Source: Parasphingorhabdus sp. (GTDB lineage Bacteria; Pseudomonadota; Alphaproteobacteria; Sphingomonadales; Sphingomonadaceae). Taken from it: a DNA stretch of 64,000 bases. Shown in pieces: positions 52,921 through 61,271 of the stretch. A program made the translations under genes and the position numbers. Position 1 is the first letter of the stretch, and each line of letters opens with the position of its first letter. The stretch spans positions 62,001 to 126,000 of the forward strand of contig JAUCYS010000002.1 of the NCBI GenBank assembly GCA_030373505.1, read 5' to 3'. Below the pieces are notes generated by a model, which worked only from the letters and a program-made list of their open reading frames with translations, searched no databases and was not told the DNA's origin.

Positions 52921-53313
52921 ATGACCAACGGAACACTGGAACATGTCAATATCACGGTCAGCGACCCACAGCGCAGCGCCGCCCTGCTGCGCGACCTGTT
53001 TGGCTGGCAGATTCGCTGGGAAGGACCATCGATGGCGGACGGTCACACCATCCATATCGGCACGAAGGACTCCTATATCGCGCTCTATACCAATCCGGAG
53101 GTTCGGGCAGCAGACCCGATGTTCAACAAGGGCGAACCGATGAACCATATCGGCATCACCGTCGACGATCTCGATGCGGTCGAGGCGAAGGTGATCGCGG
53201 CCGGGCTCGAGCCATTCAACCATGGCGATTATGAACCCGGCCGGCGATTCTATTTCTTCGACTGGAACGGAATCGAGTGGGAAGTGGTGAGCTACACCGC
53301 CGGACAGGAATAG
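52921..53313 (+). CDS. VOC superfamily protein 2
   Basis: 130 residues; AAGGAA upstream of the ATG, three bases after the first VOC gene. Seen: LEHVNITVSDPQRSAALLRDLFGW, MNHIGITVDDLDAVEAKVIAAG, and the C-terminal strand RRFYFFDWNGIEWEVVSY with Glu that would bind metal. The two VOC genes are of similar length but distinct, so an ordered pair under one promoter. Substrate unknown; candidate members include glutathione-thiol enzymes and ligand-binding resistance proteins. Confidence 0.87.
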   Translation: MTNGTLEHVNITVSDPQRSAALLRDLFGWQIRWEGPSMADGHTIHIGTKDSYIALYTNPEVRAADPMFNKGEPMNHIGITVDDLDAVEAKVIAAGLEPFNHGDYEPGRRFYFFDWNGIEWEVVSYTAGQE

Positions 53314-53374
53314 CGGTGCTGGACCACGGATGACTGCGCGGCTATATTTCTGCCAGCAACAGTCAGGGACTATC

Positions 53375-54502
53375 ATGTTCAAATATTGGAAATATTCCGC
53401 AGCACTCTGGGTTATAATGCCGGCAACCACATCACTGGCAGCCGATGAAAGCATAGCCCTGCGCGACCATCCGTTCTGGCAATTCGATCTGGACGAAAAT
53501 CACACGGCTGATGTGACTCTGGCCGATGTCGACGGCGACGGTGACCTCGATATATTGACAGCCAACGGTCGGCACTGGGCGGAGCAGGATTTTGTCTATC
53601 TGAACAGCGGCGACGGCCGGATGCTGGAGGCCAATTATCTCGGCCATTCCAAATCCGCCAGCTACACTGTTCAGGCGGGTGATCTGGACGGGAACGGAAC
53701 GATCGATGCGGTGGTGGTGCGCGACAAGCTGGATGCGCTGGTCTACCTGAACGATGGCACCGGCACATATCAATTTTCTGCCGCTGTAAAAGACAGCAAG
53801 CGCAACGCCCGATCGGCGGCCTTGATCGATATGGACGGGGACACTTTCCCGGATCTCCTTATCGCCACCCGGCGCGGAGCGGACATGATCTATCGGGGCA
53901 ATGGCAAGGGCGGCTTCGAGGGAGGGACCCCGTTGCCCGATGCCGGCTTCGGCTCCACCGGACTGGCAACCGGCGATCTGGACAAGGATGGCGACATCGA
54001 CATCGTCATCGCACGGCGAGACGACGCGGAAAGCGTTATCATGTTCAATCAGCACGGAATTTTCCGGCCTGTCGTGCTGCCGGGAAGCAAAGGAGATCAC
54101 CGGAAGGCCGTTATCGCCGAACTTACCGGGGACCAATATCCGGATATCGTTCTGGCCGACACCGATGGCAGCCTGTTACTCTATCGCGGTTCTGCGACGG
54201 GGGAATTCGGGCCTCCACAGAGCTTCGGGTCTGTTGGCGATACCGTCCAGGCACTGGCTCCGGTCGACCTGGACGGCGATGGCGATTTTGACCTCTTCGC
54301 CGGTTGCGAGGGCAGAAACATCCTCTTCCAAAATGATGGCAAGGGAGTTTTCTCTCGTCAGGAATTTGGTGACAAAGCCGACACCTACGGAGTCGCGATC
54401 GGCGACATGAACGGCGACGGGCTGCCGGATATCATAGTCGCCAATTCCGGAAGCGCCAACCAGGTGTTTCTCAACCAGGGCCAGCAGGCACCGGACCAGT
54501 AG
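53375..54502 (+). CDS. Secreted FG-GAP/VCBS repeat protein
   Basis: 375 residues from ATG at 53375; the signal peptide ends near TTSLA-AD. At least six calcium-binding repeats follow: DVDGDGDLD (about 48), DLDGNGTID, DMDGDTFPD, DLDKDGDID, DLDGDGDFD, DMNGDGLPD, with DxDxDGxxD spacing, forming a seven-blade propeller-like fold. Such proteins bind partners or carbohydrates at the surface. Convergent with the oxidoreductase; the hairpin between them probably ends both. Confidence 0.85.
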   Translation: MFKYWKYSAALWVIMPATTSLAADESIALRDHPFWQFDLDENHTADVTLADVDGDGDLDILTANGRHWAEQDFVYLNSGDGRMLEANYLGHSKSASYTVQAGDLDGNGTIDAVVVRDKLDALVYLNDGTGTYQFSAAVKDSKRNARSAALIDMDGDTFPDLLIATRRGADMIYRGNGKGGFEGGTPLPDAGFGSTGLATGDLDKDGDIDIVIARRDDAESVIMFNQHGIFRPVVLPGSKGDHRKAVIAELTGDQYPDIVLADTDGSLLLYRGSATGEFGPPQSFGSVGDTVQALAPVDLDGDGDFDLFAGCEGRNILFQNDGKGVFSRQEFGDKADTYGVAIGDMNGDGLPDIIVANSGSANQVFLNQGQQAPDQ

Positions 54503-54508
54503 ACAATT

Positions 54509-54547
54509 GCCGCGCCAAAGTCTCCACCAGGGAGACAGTGGCGCGGC
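54509..54547. terminator. Bipartite hairpin between convergent genes
   Basis: GCCGCGCCA (54509-54517) pairs with TGGCGCGGC (54539-54547), with an inner GTCTCC/GGAGAC stem and a short loop. It lies between stops 52 bases apart. No T-run, so likely a factor-assisted bidirectional end. Confidence 0.6.
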
Positions 54548-54554
54548 ACATCAT

Positions 54555-55688
54555 TCAAAGACTCGGATTGACCAGCACCTTCTCGCCGGTCGCCTTCTTC
54601 TCATAGCCCTTAGCGATTTCCGGATCGATCATGTCCATCAGGCTGATTTCGCTCGAATAGTCGCTGTTGAAAATGCCGTTGCGCTCCTCGACCGCATATT
54701 TGCGCATTTCCATCATTCGCTCGCCGCCGACCTTTTCCAGATGCGGGGTCAGCAGCCAGCCGCCAACGCCCCAGTAGAGGCCAAGGCCGCCGCCGAGAAT
54801 GGTTTCGCCGGTGTCGAGACGGCCATAGATATAGACCTGCTTGTTGGTGGTCGATCCATAGACGCTGAACTCCGCGCCGCGCACCGCGGCCGCCTTTTCC
54901 ATCGCGGTCAGGATATAGCTCGCCATCTTGCCGCCACCGATCGCATCAAAGCCCAGCGTCGCGCCGGTCTCGGCGAGAGCGGCGATCAGCTGCTTCATGA
55001 AGTCATCCTTGCTGCTGTCGATGACATGCGTCAGGCCGATATCGGTCAGAATCTTCTTCTGCGCGTCGGAGCGCACGATCGCGACCAGATCGACGCCTTC
55101 CTTGAGGCACAGCTTGGCCAGCATCTGCCCGAGATTGGATGCCGCTGCGGTATGGACCAGGGCTTCATGGCCCTCGGCGCGCATGGTGTTGATAAAACCC
55201 TGCGCGGTCATCGGATTGACGAACAGGCTCGCGCCCTCCTTCGCCGGTGCGCCTTCCGGCAGCGGCACGCACATCCCTGCGGGCATGACCCGGTGAGTGC
55301 GATACATCTCGCCGCCAACGATCGTCACCACCTTGCCCATCAGCGCCTGCGCCGCATCGGACGATCCGGCAGCGACCACAGTGCCGGCACCTTCATTGCC
55401 GGCCGCCAGCTTCTTGCCGGCGCGGCCCTTGAAGAAGGGCTGCATCGCTGCATCGACATCGGCGACCAGCGCCGGATGACCGTCGACCGTCTCGCTCCGC
55501 ACCGTATCCATATTGGCGGCAGCGGTCAGCAGACCCAGATCGGAAGGATTGATCGGCACCGCTTCCATCCGGACCACGACTTCATGCTCCTTCGGTTCGG
55601 GAACGTCATAGGGTTCAATCGACAATATCGATTTGCCGTCTTCGGTAACGGTGGTGAACAGCTGCTTGGCTTCGGGAAATTGGCTCAT
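54555..55688 (-). CDS. Zinc-independent MDR-type quinone oxidoreductase
   Basis: 377 residues. MDR fold: EHEVVVRMEAVPINPSDL, GNEGAGTVVAAGSS, and the nucleotide-binding HTAAASNLGQMLAKLCLKEG, DAIGGGKMASYI. Zinc-ligand cysteines of alcohol dehydrogenases are absent. A longer C-terminal part (LDTGETILGGGLGLYWGVGGWLLTPHL) is typical of a subgroup in sphingomonads. NADPH-dependent reduction of a quinone or enone is likely, substrate unknown. Confidence 0.85.
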   Translation of the reverse strand: MSQFPEAKQLFTTVTEDGKSILSIEPYDVPEPKEHEVVVRMEAVPINPSDLGLLTAAANMDTVRSETVDGHPALVADVDAAMQPFFKGRAGKKLAAGNEGAGTVVAAGSSDAAQALMGKVVTIVGGEMYRTHRVMPAGMCVPLPEGAPAKEGASLFVNPMTAQGFINTMRAEGHEALVHTAAASNLGQMLAKLCLKEGVDLVAIVRSDAQKKILTDIGLTHVIDSSKDDFMKQLIAALAETGATLGFDAIGGGKMASYILTAMEKAAAVRGAEFSVYGSTTNKQVYIYGRLDTGETILGGGLGLYWGVGGWLLTPHLEKVGGERMMEMRKYAVEERNGIFNSDYSSEISLMDMIDPEIAKGYEKKATGEKVLVNPSL

Positions 55689-55831
55689 GGGATAGTCCTC
55701 TCTCTTGTGTTTCTAGAAATTCCGGGCGGCGGCCGGCGCGGGCCGTCTTTCGGTAATCGCGGAAAATGCGCTCACCCTTCTGCCGATAGTCTGTCTGGCA
55801 ATTGGCATGTCGTCAATAAAACCCTGTTGCA

Positions 55832-56848
55832 TCAGCCCATCGGATACATGAGTTCGCGGCTGATCTTGTAAATCCGCTTCATGATCTCGTCGCTGAGCAC
55901 CAGATCGGCGGCAGCGAATATATCGGGCAGCTGGTCGGTGTGGGTGGCGCCGACGATGGTCGAGGCAACAAAATCATGCTGTTTCGACCAGGCGGTGGCC
56001 AGCGTCACCGGTGCCACGCTGAGCTCCTGGGCAATGGCCATGAAGCGCTTGGTCGATTCCTCCGACTTCGAATTGACGAACCGTTCGGCCATTTTCTTCT
56101 GCCGTCCGCCCATTTCGAGATAGGTGGAGAAACGCGCGCCTTCCGGCCTCGCGCCATCATTATATTTTCCGGACAAGGCACCCCCGGCGAGCGGCGAATA
56201 GGGAATCAGGCTGACCCCTTCCTGCCGGCAGACCTGCGCCAGTTCATCCTCGAACCGGCGATTGTTCATGCTGAAATTATTCTGGATCGTGCAATAGCGG
56301 GTCACGCCCAGCCGCTCCGACGCCTCGAGCGATTTCATCAGGCCCCAGCTGGTTTCATTGGAACAGCCGACCGCGCGGATCTTGCCCTTGCGGATTTCCT
56401 CGTCGAGCACTTCCATCGTCTCGTCATAGGCGGTGCCATGATCGGGCCAGTGGGTCTGGTAGAGATCGATATAGTCGGTCTGCAGCCGCTTCAGGCTGGC
56501 ATCGAGAGCCTTGACGATATTGTGCCGGTCCAAAGCCGTCATCCCTGCCCGCTGCGAGGACGCAAGCCAGCCGTGGCTGGGCCCGGAGACCTTGGTCGCG
56601 ATGATCAGGCTGTCGCGATCCTTGCCCTTCAGCCAGCGGCCGACGATATTCTCGGTCTCTCCGGCCCATTCCGGCTTGGGCGGTACCGGATAATTTTCCG
56701 CCGTGTCGAAAAAATTGATTCCCGCCTCTACCGATTCATCCATGATGCGGTGGGACATCGCCTCGTCGGCGCTGCTGCCAAAGGTCATCGTGCCCATGCA
56801 GATTTCGGAAACATGAATAGGGCTTCGGCCCAGGCGGCGTGTTTTCAT
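55832..56848 (-). CDS. Aldo/keto reductase (Tas-like)
   Basis: 338 residues, TIM barrel with catalytic tetrad features: FFDTAENYPV (Asp, Tyr), ATKVSG (Lys), YQTHWPDHG (His). Begins MKTRRLGRSPIHVSEICMGTM. It follows the Tas-type long N-terminal loop. NADPH-dependent. Preceded by the palindrome at 56877-56894, an operator-like sequence 28 bases before the start. 143 bp from the preceding oxidoreductase on the same strand. Confidence 0.92.
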   Translation of the reverse strand: MKTRRLGRSPIHVSEICMGTMTFGSSADEAMSHRIMDESVEAGINFFDTAENYPVPPKPEWAGETENIVGRWLKGKDRDSLIIATKVSGPSHGWLASSQRAGMTALDRHNIVKALDASLKRLQTDYIDLYQTHWPDHGTAYDETMEVLDEEIRKGKIRAVGCSNETSWGLMKSLEASERLGVTRYCTIQNNFSMNNRRFEDELAQVCRQEGVSLIPYSPLAGGALSGKYNDGARPEGARFSTYLEMGGRQKKMAERFVNSKSEESTKRFMAIAQELSVAPVTLATAWSKQHDFVASTIVGATHTDQLPDIFAAADLVLSDEIMKRIYKISRELMYPMG

Positions 56849-56876
56849 ATAGAGGCTCCGGGAAACAGGATGTTGG

Positions 56877-56894
56877 CTTAACCGTTCGGTTAAG
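56877..56894. promoter_or_regulatory. Perfect 18-bp palindrome CTTAACCGTTCGGTTAAG
   Basis: Perfect 8-bp arms with TT centre, 28 bp upstream of the aldo/keto reductase start. The arms contain AACCG/CGGTT, the shape of many TetR-family operators. No TetR-type gene is near in the window. Confidence 0.6.
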
Positions 56895-56942
56895 TAGCAT
56901 AACCGCTATGGGTTGCGAAACGCAATCCAAATTCTCTGACAG

Positions 56943-57860
56943 CTAGCCAGCCTGCCCGAGGACCAGGCAGGCGAGAAACATCAGCAGACCGGCAAAACGG
57001 TTGGACCGGAATTTCGCCAGCGCATCATCGCCATCCGCCTTTTTCAGCGTTGCCACCTGCCAGAGGAGATGCAGCGCCATCGGCGCAAGCGCTGCCAGGC
57101 CAAGTCCCTGCGGCCGCAATAACCAGAAAGCGGTGCCCCAGCTGACCAGTGCGATCAGGTAAAACAGCAGCACCCCGAAACGCAAATTCTCCCCCAGCCG
57201 CAATGCGCTGGAGCGAATGCCGACCAGCGCATCGTCCTCCCGGTCCTGCAGCGCGTAGATCGTGTCATAGCCGATCACCCAGAAGATCGAGCCGACATAG
57301 AGCAGAACCATCGACCAGTGAAAGGCGGGGTCGATCGCCAGCCAGCCGACCAGAGCGCCCCAGCTGAACACCAGCCCAAGCCAGGCCTGCGGCCACCAGG
57401 TGATCCGCTTCATGAACGGATAGGCCGCAACCAGCGCCAGGCTGCCCAGCGCTACCAGCTTCGCGGTCCCGTTGATCTGCAGCCAGACCAGCAAACCGAT
57501 CAGGCACAATATGCCGAGCCATATCCAGGCCGCTTTCAGCGACACCGCCCCGCTTGCCAGAGGCCTTGAGCGGGTCCGCGCCACCTGCTGGTCGAGGTCG
57601 CGGTCGACGATATCATTATAGACACAGCCCGCCCCGCGCATCGCGATCGAACCGAGCAGCAGTAAGAGCAGCAAATCCCATCGCCCGATCGCGCCGCCGG
57701 CCAGAGCCACACCCCAGGCGCAGGGCCAGAACAGCAGCCACCAGCCAATCGGACGGTCAAAGCGAGCCAGCAGCGCATAGGGCCGCGCAGCAGCGGGCAG
57801 CAGACCGGTCAGGCCTTTATGTTCGGTATCGGGAACAGAAGTTTGAAAGTCAGATGACAT
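56943..57860 (-). CDS. ubiA: 4-hydroxybenzoate polyprenyltransferase
   Basis: 305 residues, eight to nine membrane helices. The prenyl-diphosphate/Mg motifs are present: GCVYNDIVDRDLDQQVARTRSRPL and GYDTIYALQDREDD (first and second Asp-rich motifs). Membrane enzyme of ubiquinone synthesis. Divergent from rsmE with 106 bases between, which carry a REP-type element. Confidence 0.92.
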   Translation of the reverse strand: MSSDFQTSVPDTEHKGLTGLLPAAARPYALLARFDRPIGWWLLFWPCAWGVALAGGAIGRWDLLLLLLLGSIAMRGAGCVYNDIVDRDLDQQVARTRSRPLASGAVSLKAAWIWLGILCLIGLLVWLQINGTAKLVALGSLALVAAYPFMKRITWWPQAWLGLVFSWGALVGWLAIDPAFHWSMVLLYVGSIFWVIGYDTIYALQDREDDALVGIRSSALRLGENLRFGVLLFYLIALVSWGTAFWLLRPQGLGLAALAPMALHLLWQVATLKKADGDDALAKFRSNRFAGLLMFLACLVLGQAG

Positions 57861-57872
57861 GGAGGGCTTATA

Positions 57873-57944
57873 CCGTTAGTCCTGAGCTTGTCGAAGGACG
57901 TTTTTCGACCGATAGCCACACTTCGACAGGCTCAGTGCTAACGG
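57873..57944. repeat. REP-type inverted repeat between ubiA and rsmE
   Basis: CCGTTAGtcCTGAGCtTGTCGAAG at the left mirrors CTTCGACAGGCTCAGtgCTAACGG at the right (57873-57896 and 57921-57944, four mismatches by eye), and five Ts follow on the plus strand. The inner TTCGACAGGCTCAG unit is the dispersed motif of sphingomonads. It lies in the shared upstream region of both genes. Confidence 0.65.
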
Positions 57945-57966
57945 TTTTTGGATATTCGAGACCTGT

Positions 57967-58731
57967 ATGCCCGCAACCCCAGCCTATCCCCCGCACAGTG
58001 CCCCGCGCCTCTATGTCGATAGCGAACTCAGCGAAGGCGCCGAGATCCGGCTGGAAGGCAGCCACGCCCATTATCTGCTCAAGGTGATGCGGATCCAGCA
58101 GGGCGATCCGGTAAAATTGTTCGATGATCGCACCGGTGAATATCTGGCCCATGTGAGCGCGCTCGGAAAACGTGACCTGATCCTGGCAATCGACGGCAAG
58201 ACGCGCGAACGCGAGGCGGTGCCCGATCTGTGGCTTTGCACGGCGCCGATCAAGAAGGACCGGTTCAACTGGATCGTCGAAAAGGCCACCGAACTGGGCG
58301 TAGCCAAGATTGTCCCCGTGCAGACCGAACGCACCCAGGGCCAGGGTCTGAAACCGGAAAAATTGCGCGCCCATATGATCGAGGCGGCCGAACAATGCGA
58401 ACGCACGGCGCTGCCCTCGCTAAACTCGCTAACAAAATTGCCTGCCCTGCTGGAGCAATGGCCTGACGGCCGCCATCTGTTCTTCGCCGACGAGCGCATC
58501 CATGAAACCGGCGAAGGCAGCTTTCGCAAGGCGCTGGTCGCCCATGATGGCCCGGCGGCGATCCTGATCGGCCCCGAAGGCGGCTTTTCCGACAGCGAAA
58601 ATGACATGATCCTCGCCCTGCCCCAATCCGTCGCGGTATCGCTTGGCCCCAGAATATTGCGCGCCGACACTGCCGCGATCGCGGCAATCAGCCTTTGGAT
58701 GGCGGGCCGGGGCGATTGGAACCCGGGCTAG
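57967..58731 (+). CDS. rsmE: 16S rRNA m3U1498 methyltransferase
   Basis: 254 residues, SPOUT fold with N-terminal PUA-like domain. Motifs: HAHYLLKVMRIQQGD, CTAPIKKDRFNWIVEKATELGV, LIGPEGGFSDSE, LGPRILRADTA (SAM knot). Methylates U1498 in the decoding region. The stop is within a tandem GAACCCGGGCT duplication. Confidence 0.94.
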   Translation: MPATPAYPPHSAPRLYVDSELSEGAEIRLEGSHAHYLLKVMRIQQGDPVKLFDDRTGEYLAHVSALGKRDLILAIDGKTREREAVPDLWLCTAPIKKDRFNWIVEKATELGVAKIVPVQTERTQGQGLKPEKLRAHMIEAAEQCERTALPSLNSLTKLPALLEQWPDGRHLFFADERIHETGEGSFRKALVAHDGPAAILIGPEGGFSDSENDMILALPQSVAVSLGPRILRADTAAIAAISLWMAGRGDWNPG

Positions 58732-58820
58732 AACCCGGGCTCTTTCGCCAACCGCGAGACGGTATATCTGACACCGGAACGCGCTGGCTTCGCCAGCATC
58801 GCATTATCATTGCCCTCCGG

Positions 58821-58835
58821 TTAACCATTAATTAG
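58821..58835 (+). promoter_or_regulatory. CtrA-like site TTAACCATTAATTAG
   Basis: Contains the CtrA half-site TTAACCAT and nearly the full TTAA-N7-TTAA spacing (TTAG at the right). It lies 24 bp before the P-domain/DUF11 gene start. CtrA controls cell-cycle, motility and surface genes in alphaproteobacteria. Confidence 0.4.
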
Positions 58836-58858
58836 CCGCTTGCGGGTAGGGCAATTTC

Positions 58859-60799
58859 ATGAATTTGGGACATTCTTTCGGGGGCCAGAGCCGATGGACA
58901 TTCTACAGCATCCTCAGGGGATGGCTGTGCCTGTGCGTGATAGCGCTATTCCCTGCTACAACCGCTGCCGCCCAGACGGTCACCACCTATTCGAACAGCA
59001 GCACGATCGCGATACCCGACAATGCCTGCCCCGCAACGGTCAACCGGACATTCAGCGTCGGCACCAGCTATCTGGTCAGCGATGTCGATATCGGCGTTCT
59101 GCTGGACCATAGCTACCGCCGCGATCTGGAGATCAGCCTCACCTCGCCCAGCGGCACCGTTGTCACGCTGATGGATTATGTCGGCGGCAGCGCCAACAAT
59201 CTCAACGTCAAATTTGATGATGAAGCGACCGGAGGATCCATTTCCTCTCACAGTTCCAATGACCCTCTCACTCCGGTCTACAACAGCACAAAGGTCCCGC
59301 AGAACAGCCTCTCCGCCTTTGACGGCGAAAATGCGCAGGGCACATGGACCCTGAAAATCTGTGATCAGCAAGGTGTTGATACCGGGTCCTTCCGCCGCGC
59401 CGATCTCTATATCGCACAGCTGCCGCCCTTTGCCGACCTGTCCTTGACCAACAGCTTTGGCGCAACCTCTGCCAACAGCGGCAAATATACATTGTCGGTT
59501 ACCAATGCCCCGGATTCGGCATTGACCGCGACCGGGGTAACCGTCAGCGCGTCGCTGCCCGCCGGTGTCAGCCTGACCGGCACGTCCGGCACCGGAACAT
59601 ATAGCGGCGGGATATGGACACTCGGAACGGCGATCGCGCCGGGCCAGACCGTCAGCATCGAACTGAACGTCACCATCACGGCAACTTATGGCACGCTGAC
59701 GCATATCGCGCAGATTCGCAGTTCATCCGCCTATGACTATGATTCGACCCCCAATAACGGGATCAGCATCGAAGATGACTATGCCAGCGTCAGCTTTACC
59801 GCAGGCGGCCGCCTGCCCGGCTATATTCCGCCACTGACCTCGGTCTGCTCCCTGGGCAACCAGCTGAATTTCAGCTGGGCCTCGCCAACGAACTGGTCGT
59901 CGGGTTCGCTCAGCCAGAATTACAGCCTCGCCGGACTTGGGAATATCACCTTCAGCGTGACCCAGCCACCAAACGGCTTCACCAACGGCACGCCGGAGAT
60001 AACCACCGCCAATTCGGGCGGAGGCCCCGACGGCACCCGGGCGCTCTATTTCTACATGAACAATGGCAACGAGAACCATGTTTCGAGCACCACATTCACC
60101 TTGCCGACCGCGGTACCGGGTCTCCAGTTCAAGCTTTTCGATATCGACTATGCCGCCAACCAGTTTACCGACAAGGTGACGATAACCGGCAGCTATAACG
60201 GGGCAACCGTTATGCCGACCCTGTCCAACAATACCGCCAATTATGTCAGCGGCAACAGCGTGATCGGCGACGGCGCATCCGGTGCGACGGACCCCTATGG
60301 CAATGTCGTCGTGACCTTTACCTCGCCGGTGGATTCGGTAACAGTCGTCTACGGCAATCACCAGCCGACGACGCCCACGGCGTCGGGCAACCAGGCGATG
60401 TCGATCCATGACATCACATTCTGCCGCCCCTCGGCGACGGTGACTGTCACCAAGATCAGCTCGATCCTCAGCGATCCGGTCAATGGCACCACCAATCCCA
60501 AGCGCATCCCCGATGCCGTGGTGCAATATTGCATCCTGGTCAGCAACAGCGGTTCCGCCACGGCCAATGCGGTTGTCGCAACCGACAGCCTGGCCGGCCC
60601 GTTCACCTATGTACCGGGATCCATGAGAAGCGGCACCAATTGCGGAACCGCTGCCTCGGTGGAAGATGACAACGCAACGGGCAGCGATGAAACCGACCCT
60701 TATGGCGCGTTTCTTGGAGGTTCGACGATCACCGCGACGGCAGCGAGCCTGGCTCCGGCAAGCAGCTTCGCGCTGACCTTTCAGGTCACCCTGGACTAG
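58859..60799 (+). CDS. Secreted P-domain and DUF11 repeat protein
   Basis: 646 residues. A long basic N-region and hydrophobic core (about 1-38) form a signal peptide. Residues about 45-185 are a proprotein-convertase P-domain beta-sandwich (LVSDVDIGVLLDHSYRRDLEISLTSPSGT, GTWTLKICDQQ) but no subtilisin domain is present. DUF11-type beta-domains follow (about 190-310, 525-646) with a middle domain (about 320-520). The end reads FALTFQVTLD with no sorting tag recognised. Probably a surface or adhesion protein. Its stop overlaps the convergent YaiI-type gene. Confidence 0.8.
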   Translation: MNLGHSFGGQSRWTFYSILRGWLCLCVIALFPATTAAAQTVTTYSNSSTIAIPDNACPATVNRTFSVGTSYLVSDVDIGVLLDHSYRRDLEISLTSPSGTVVTLMDYVGGSANNLNVKFDDEATGGSISSHSSNDPLTPVYNSTKVPQNSLSAFDGENAQGTWTLKICDQQGVDTGSFRRADLYIAQLPPFADLSLTNSFGATSANSGKYTLSVTNAPDSALTATGVTVSASLPAGVSLTGTSGTGTYSGGIWTLGTAIAPGQTVSIELNVTITATYGTLTHIAQIRSSSAYDYDSTPNNGISIEDDYASVSFTAGGRLPGYIPPLTSVCSLGNQLNFSWASPTNWSSGSLSQNYSLAGLGNITFSVTQPPNGFTNGTPEITTANSGGGPDGTRALYFYMNNGNENHVSSTTFTLPTAVPGLQFKLFDIDYAANQFTDKVTITGSYNGATVMPTLSNNTANYVSGNSVIGDGASGATDPYGNVVVTFTSPVDSVTVVYGNHQPTTPTASGNQAMSIHDITFCRPSATVTVTKISSILSDPVNGTTNPKRIPDAVVQYCILVSNSGSATANAVVATDSLAGPFTYVPGSMRSGTNCGTAASVEDDNATGSDETDPYGAFLGGSTITATAASLAPASSFALTFQVTLD

Positions 60800-61263
60800 C
60801 CGAGCCGCTTCAGGCGAACCAGTATTTCGTCAAGCGAGGACAGAAAGCGCGAACGATCCGCCTTGCTGAACGGCGGCGGACCACCGATATTCTCGGTCCC
60901 CATGCCGGCGCGCAGATCGGCCATGATCGCGCGCGTCGCTACCGCCGCTCCGATCGAGTCGGCAGTAAATGGCTTGCCGTTGGACCCGAGCACCGCAGCC
61001 CCGGCTTTCACGCAGCGATCCGCCAGCAATATATCCGAGGTGATCACGACCGTACGGTCGCCGGTCCGCTCGGCAATATAGTCATCCGCCGCATCAAAGG
61101 CATCGCTGACCACCACCCGGCTGAAAAGCGGGTGGTCCGGAACGCGAAACGGACTGTTGCTGACAATCACCACCGCGACTGCATGGCGTTCGGCCACCCG
61201 GTAGATTTCATCCTTTACCGGGCAGGCATCCGCATCAACCAGGACGGTGATTGTCTCTGTCAT
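60796..61263 (-). CDS. YaiI/YqxD (DUF188) family protein
   Basis: 155 residues. Family pattern TVLVDADACPVKDEIYRVAERH at the start, a middle DAADDYIAERTGDRTVVITSDILLADRCV, and GGPPPFSKADRSRFLSSLDEIL at the end. PIN-like fold with conserved Asp residues (DADACP, SDILLADR) that suggest a nuclease-type site. Function in cells not established. Nine bases downstream of the helicase gene's end on the same strand. Confidence 0.92.
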   Translation of the reverse strand: MTETITVLVDADACPVKDEIYRVAERHAVAVVIVSNSPFRVPDHPLFSRVVVSDAFDAADDYIAERTGDRTVVITSDILLADRCVKAGAAVLGSNGKPFTADSIGAAVATRAIMADLRAGMGTENIGGPPPFSKADRSRFLSSLDEILVRLKRLG

Positions 61264-61271
61264 CGAGTGAC

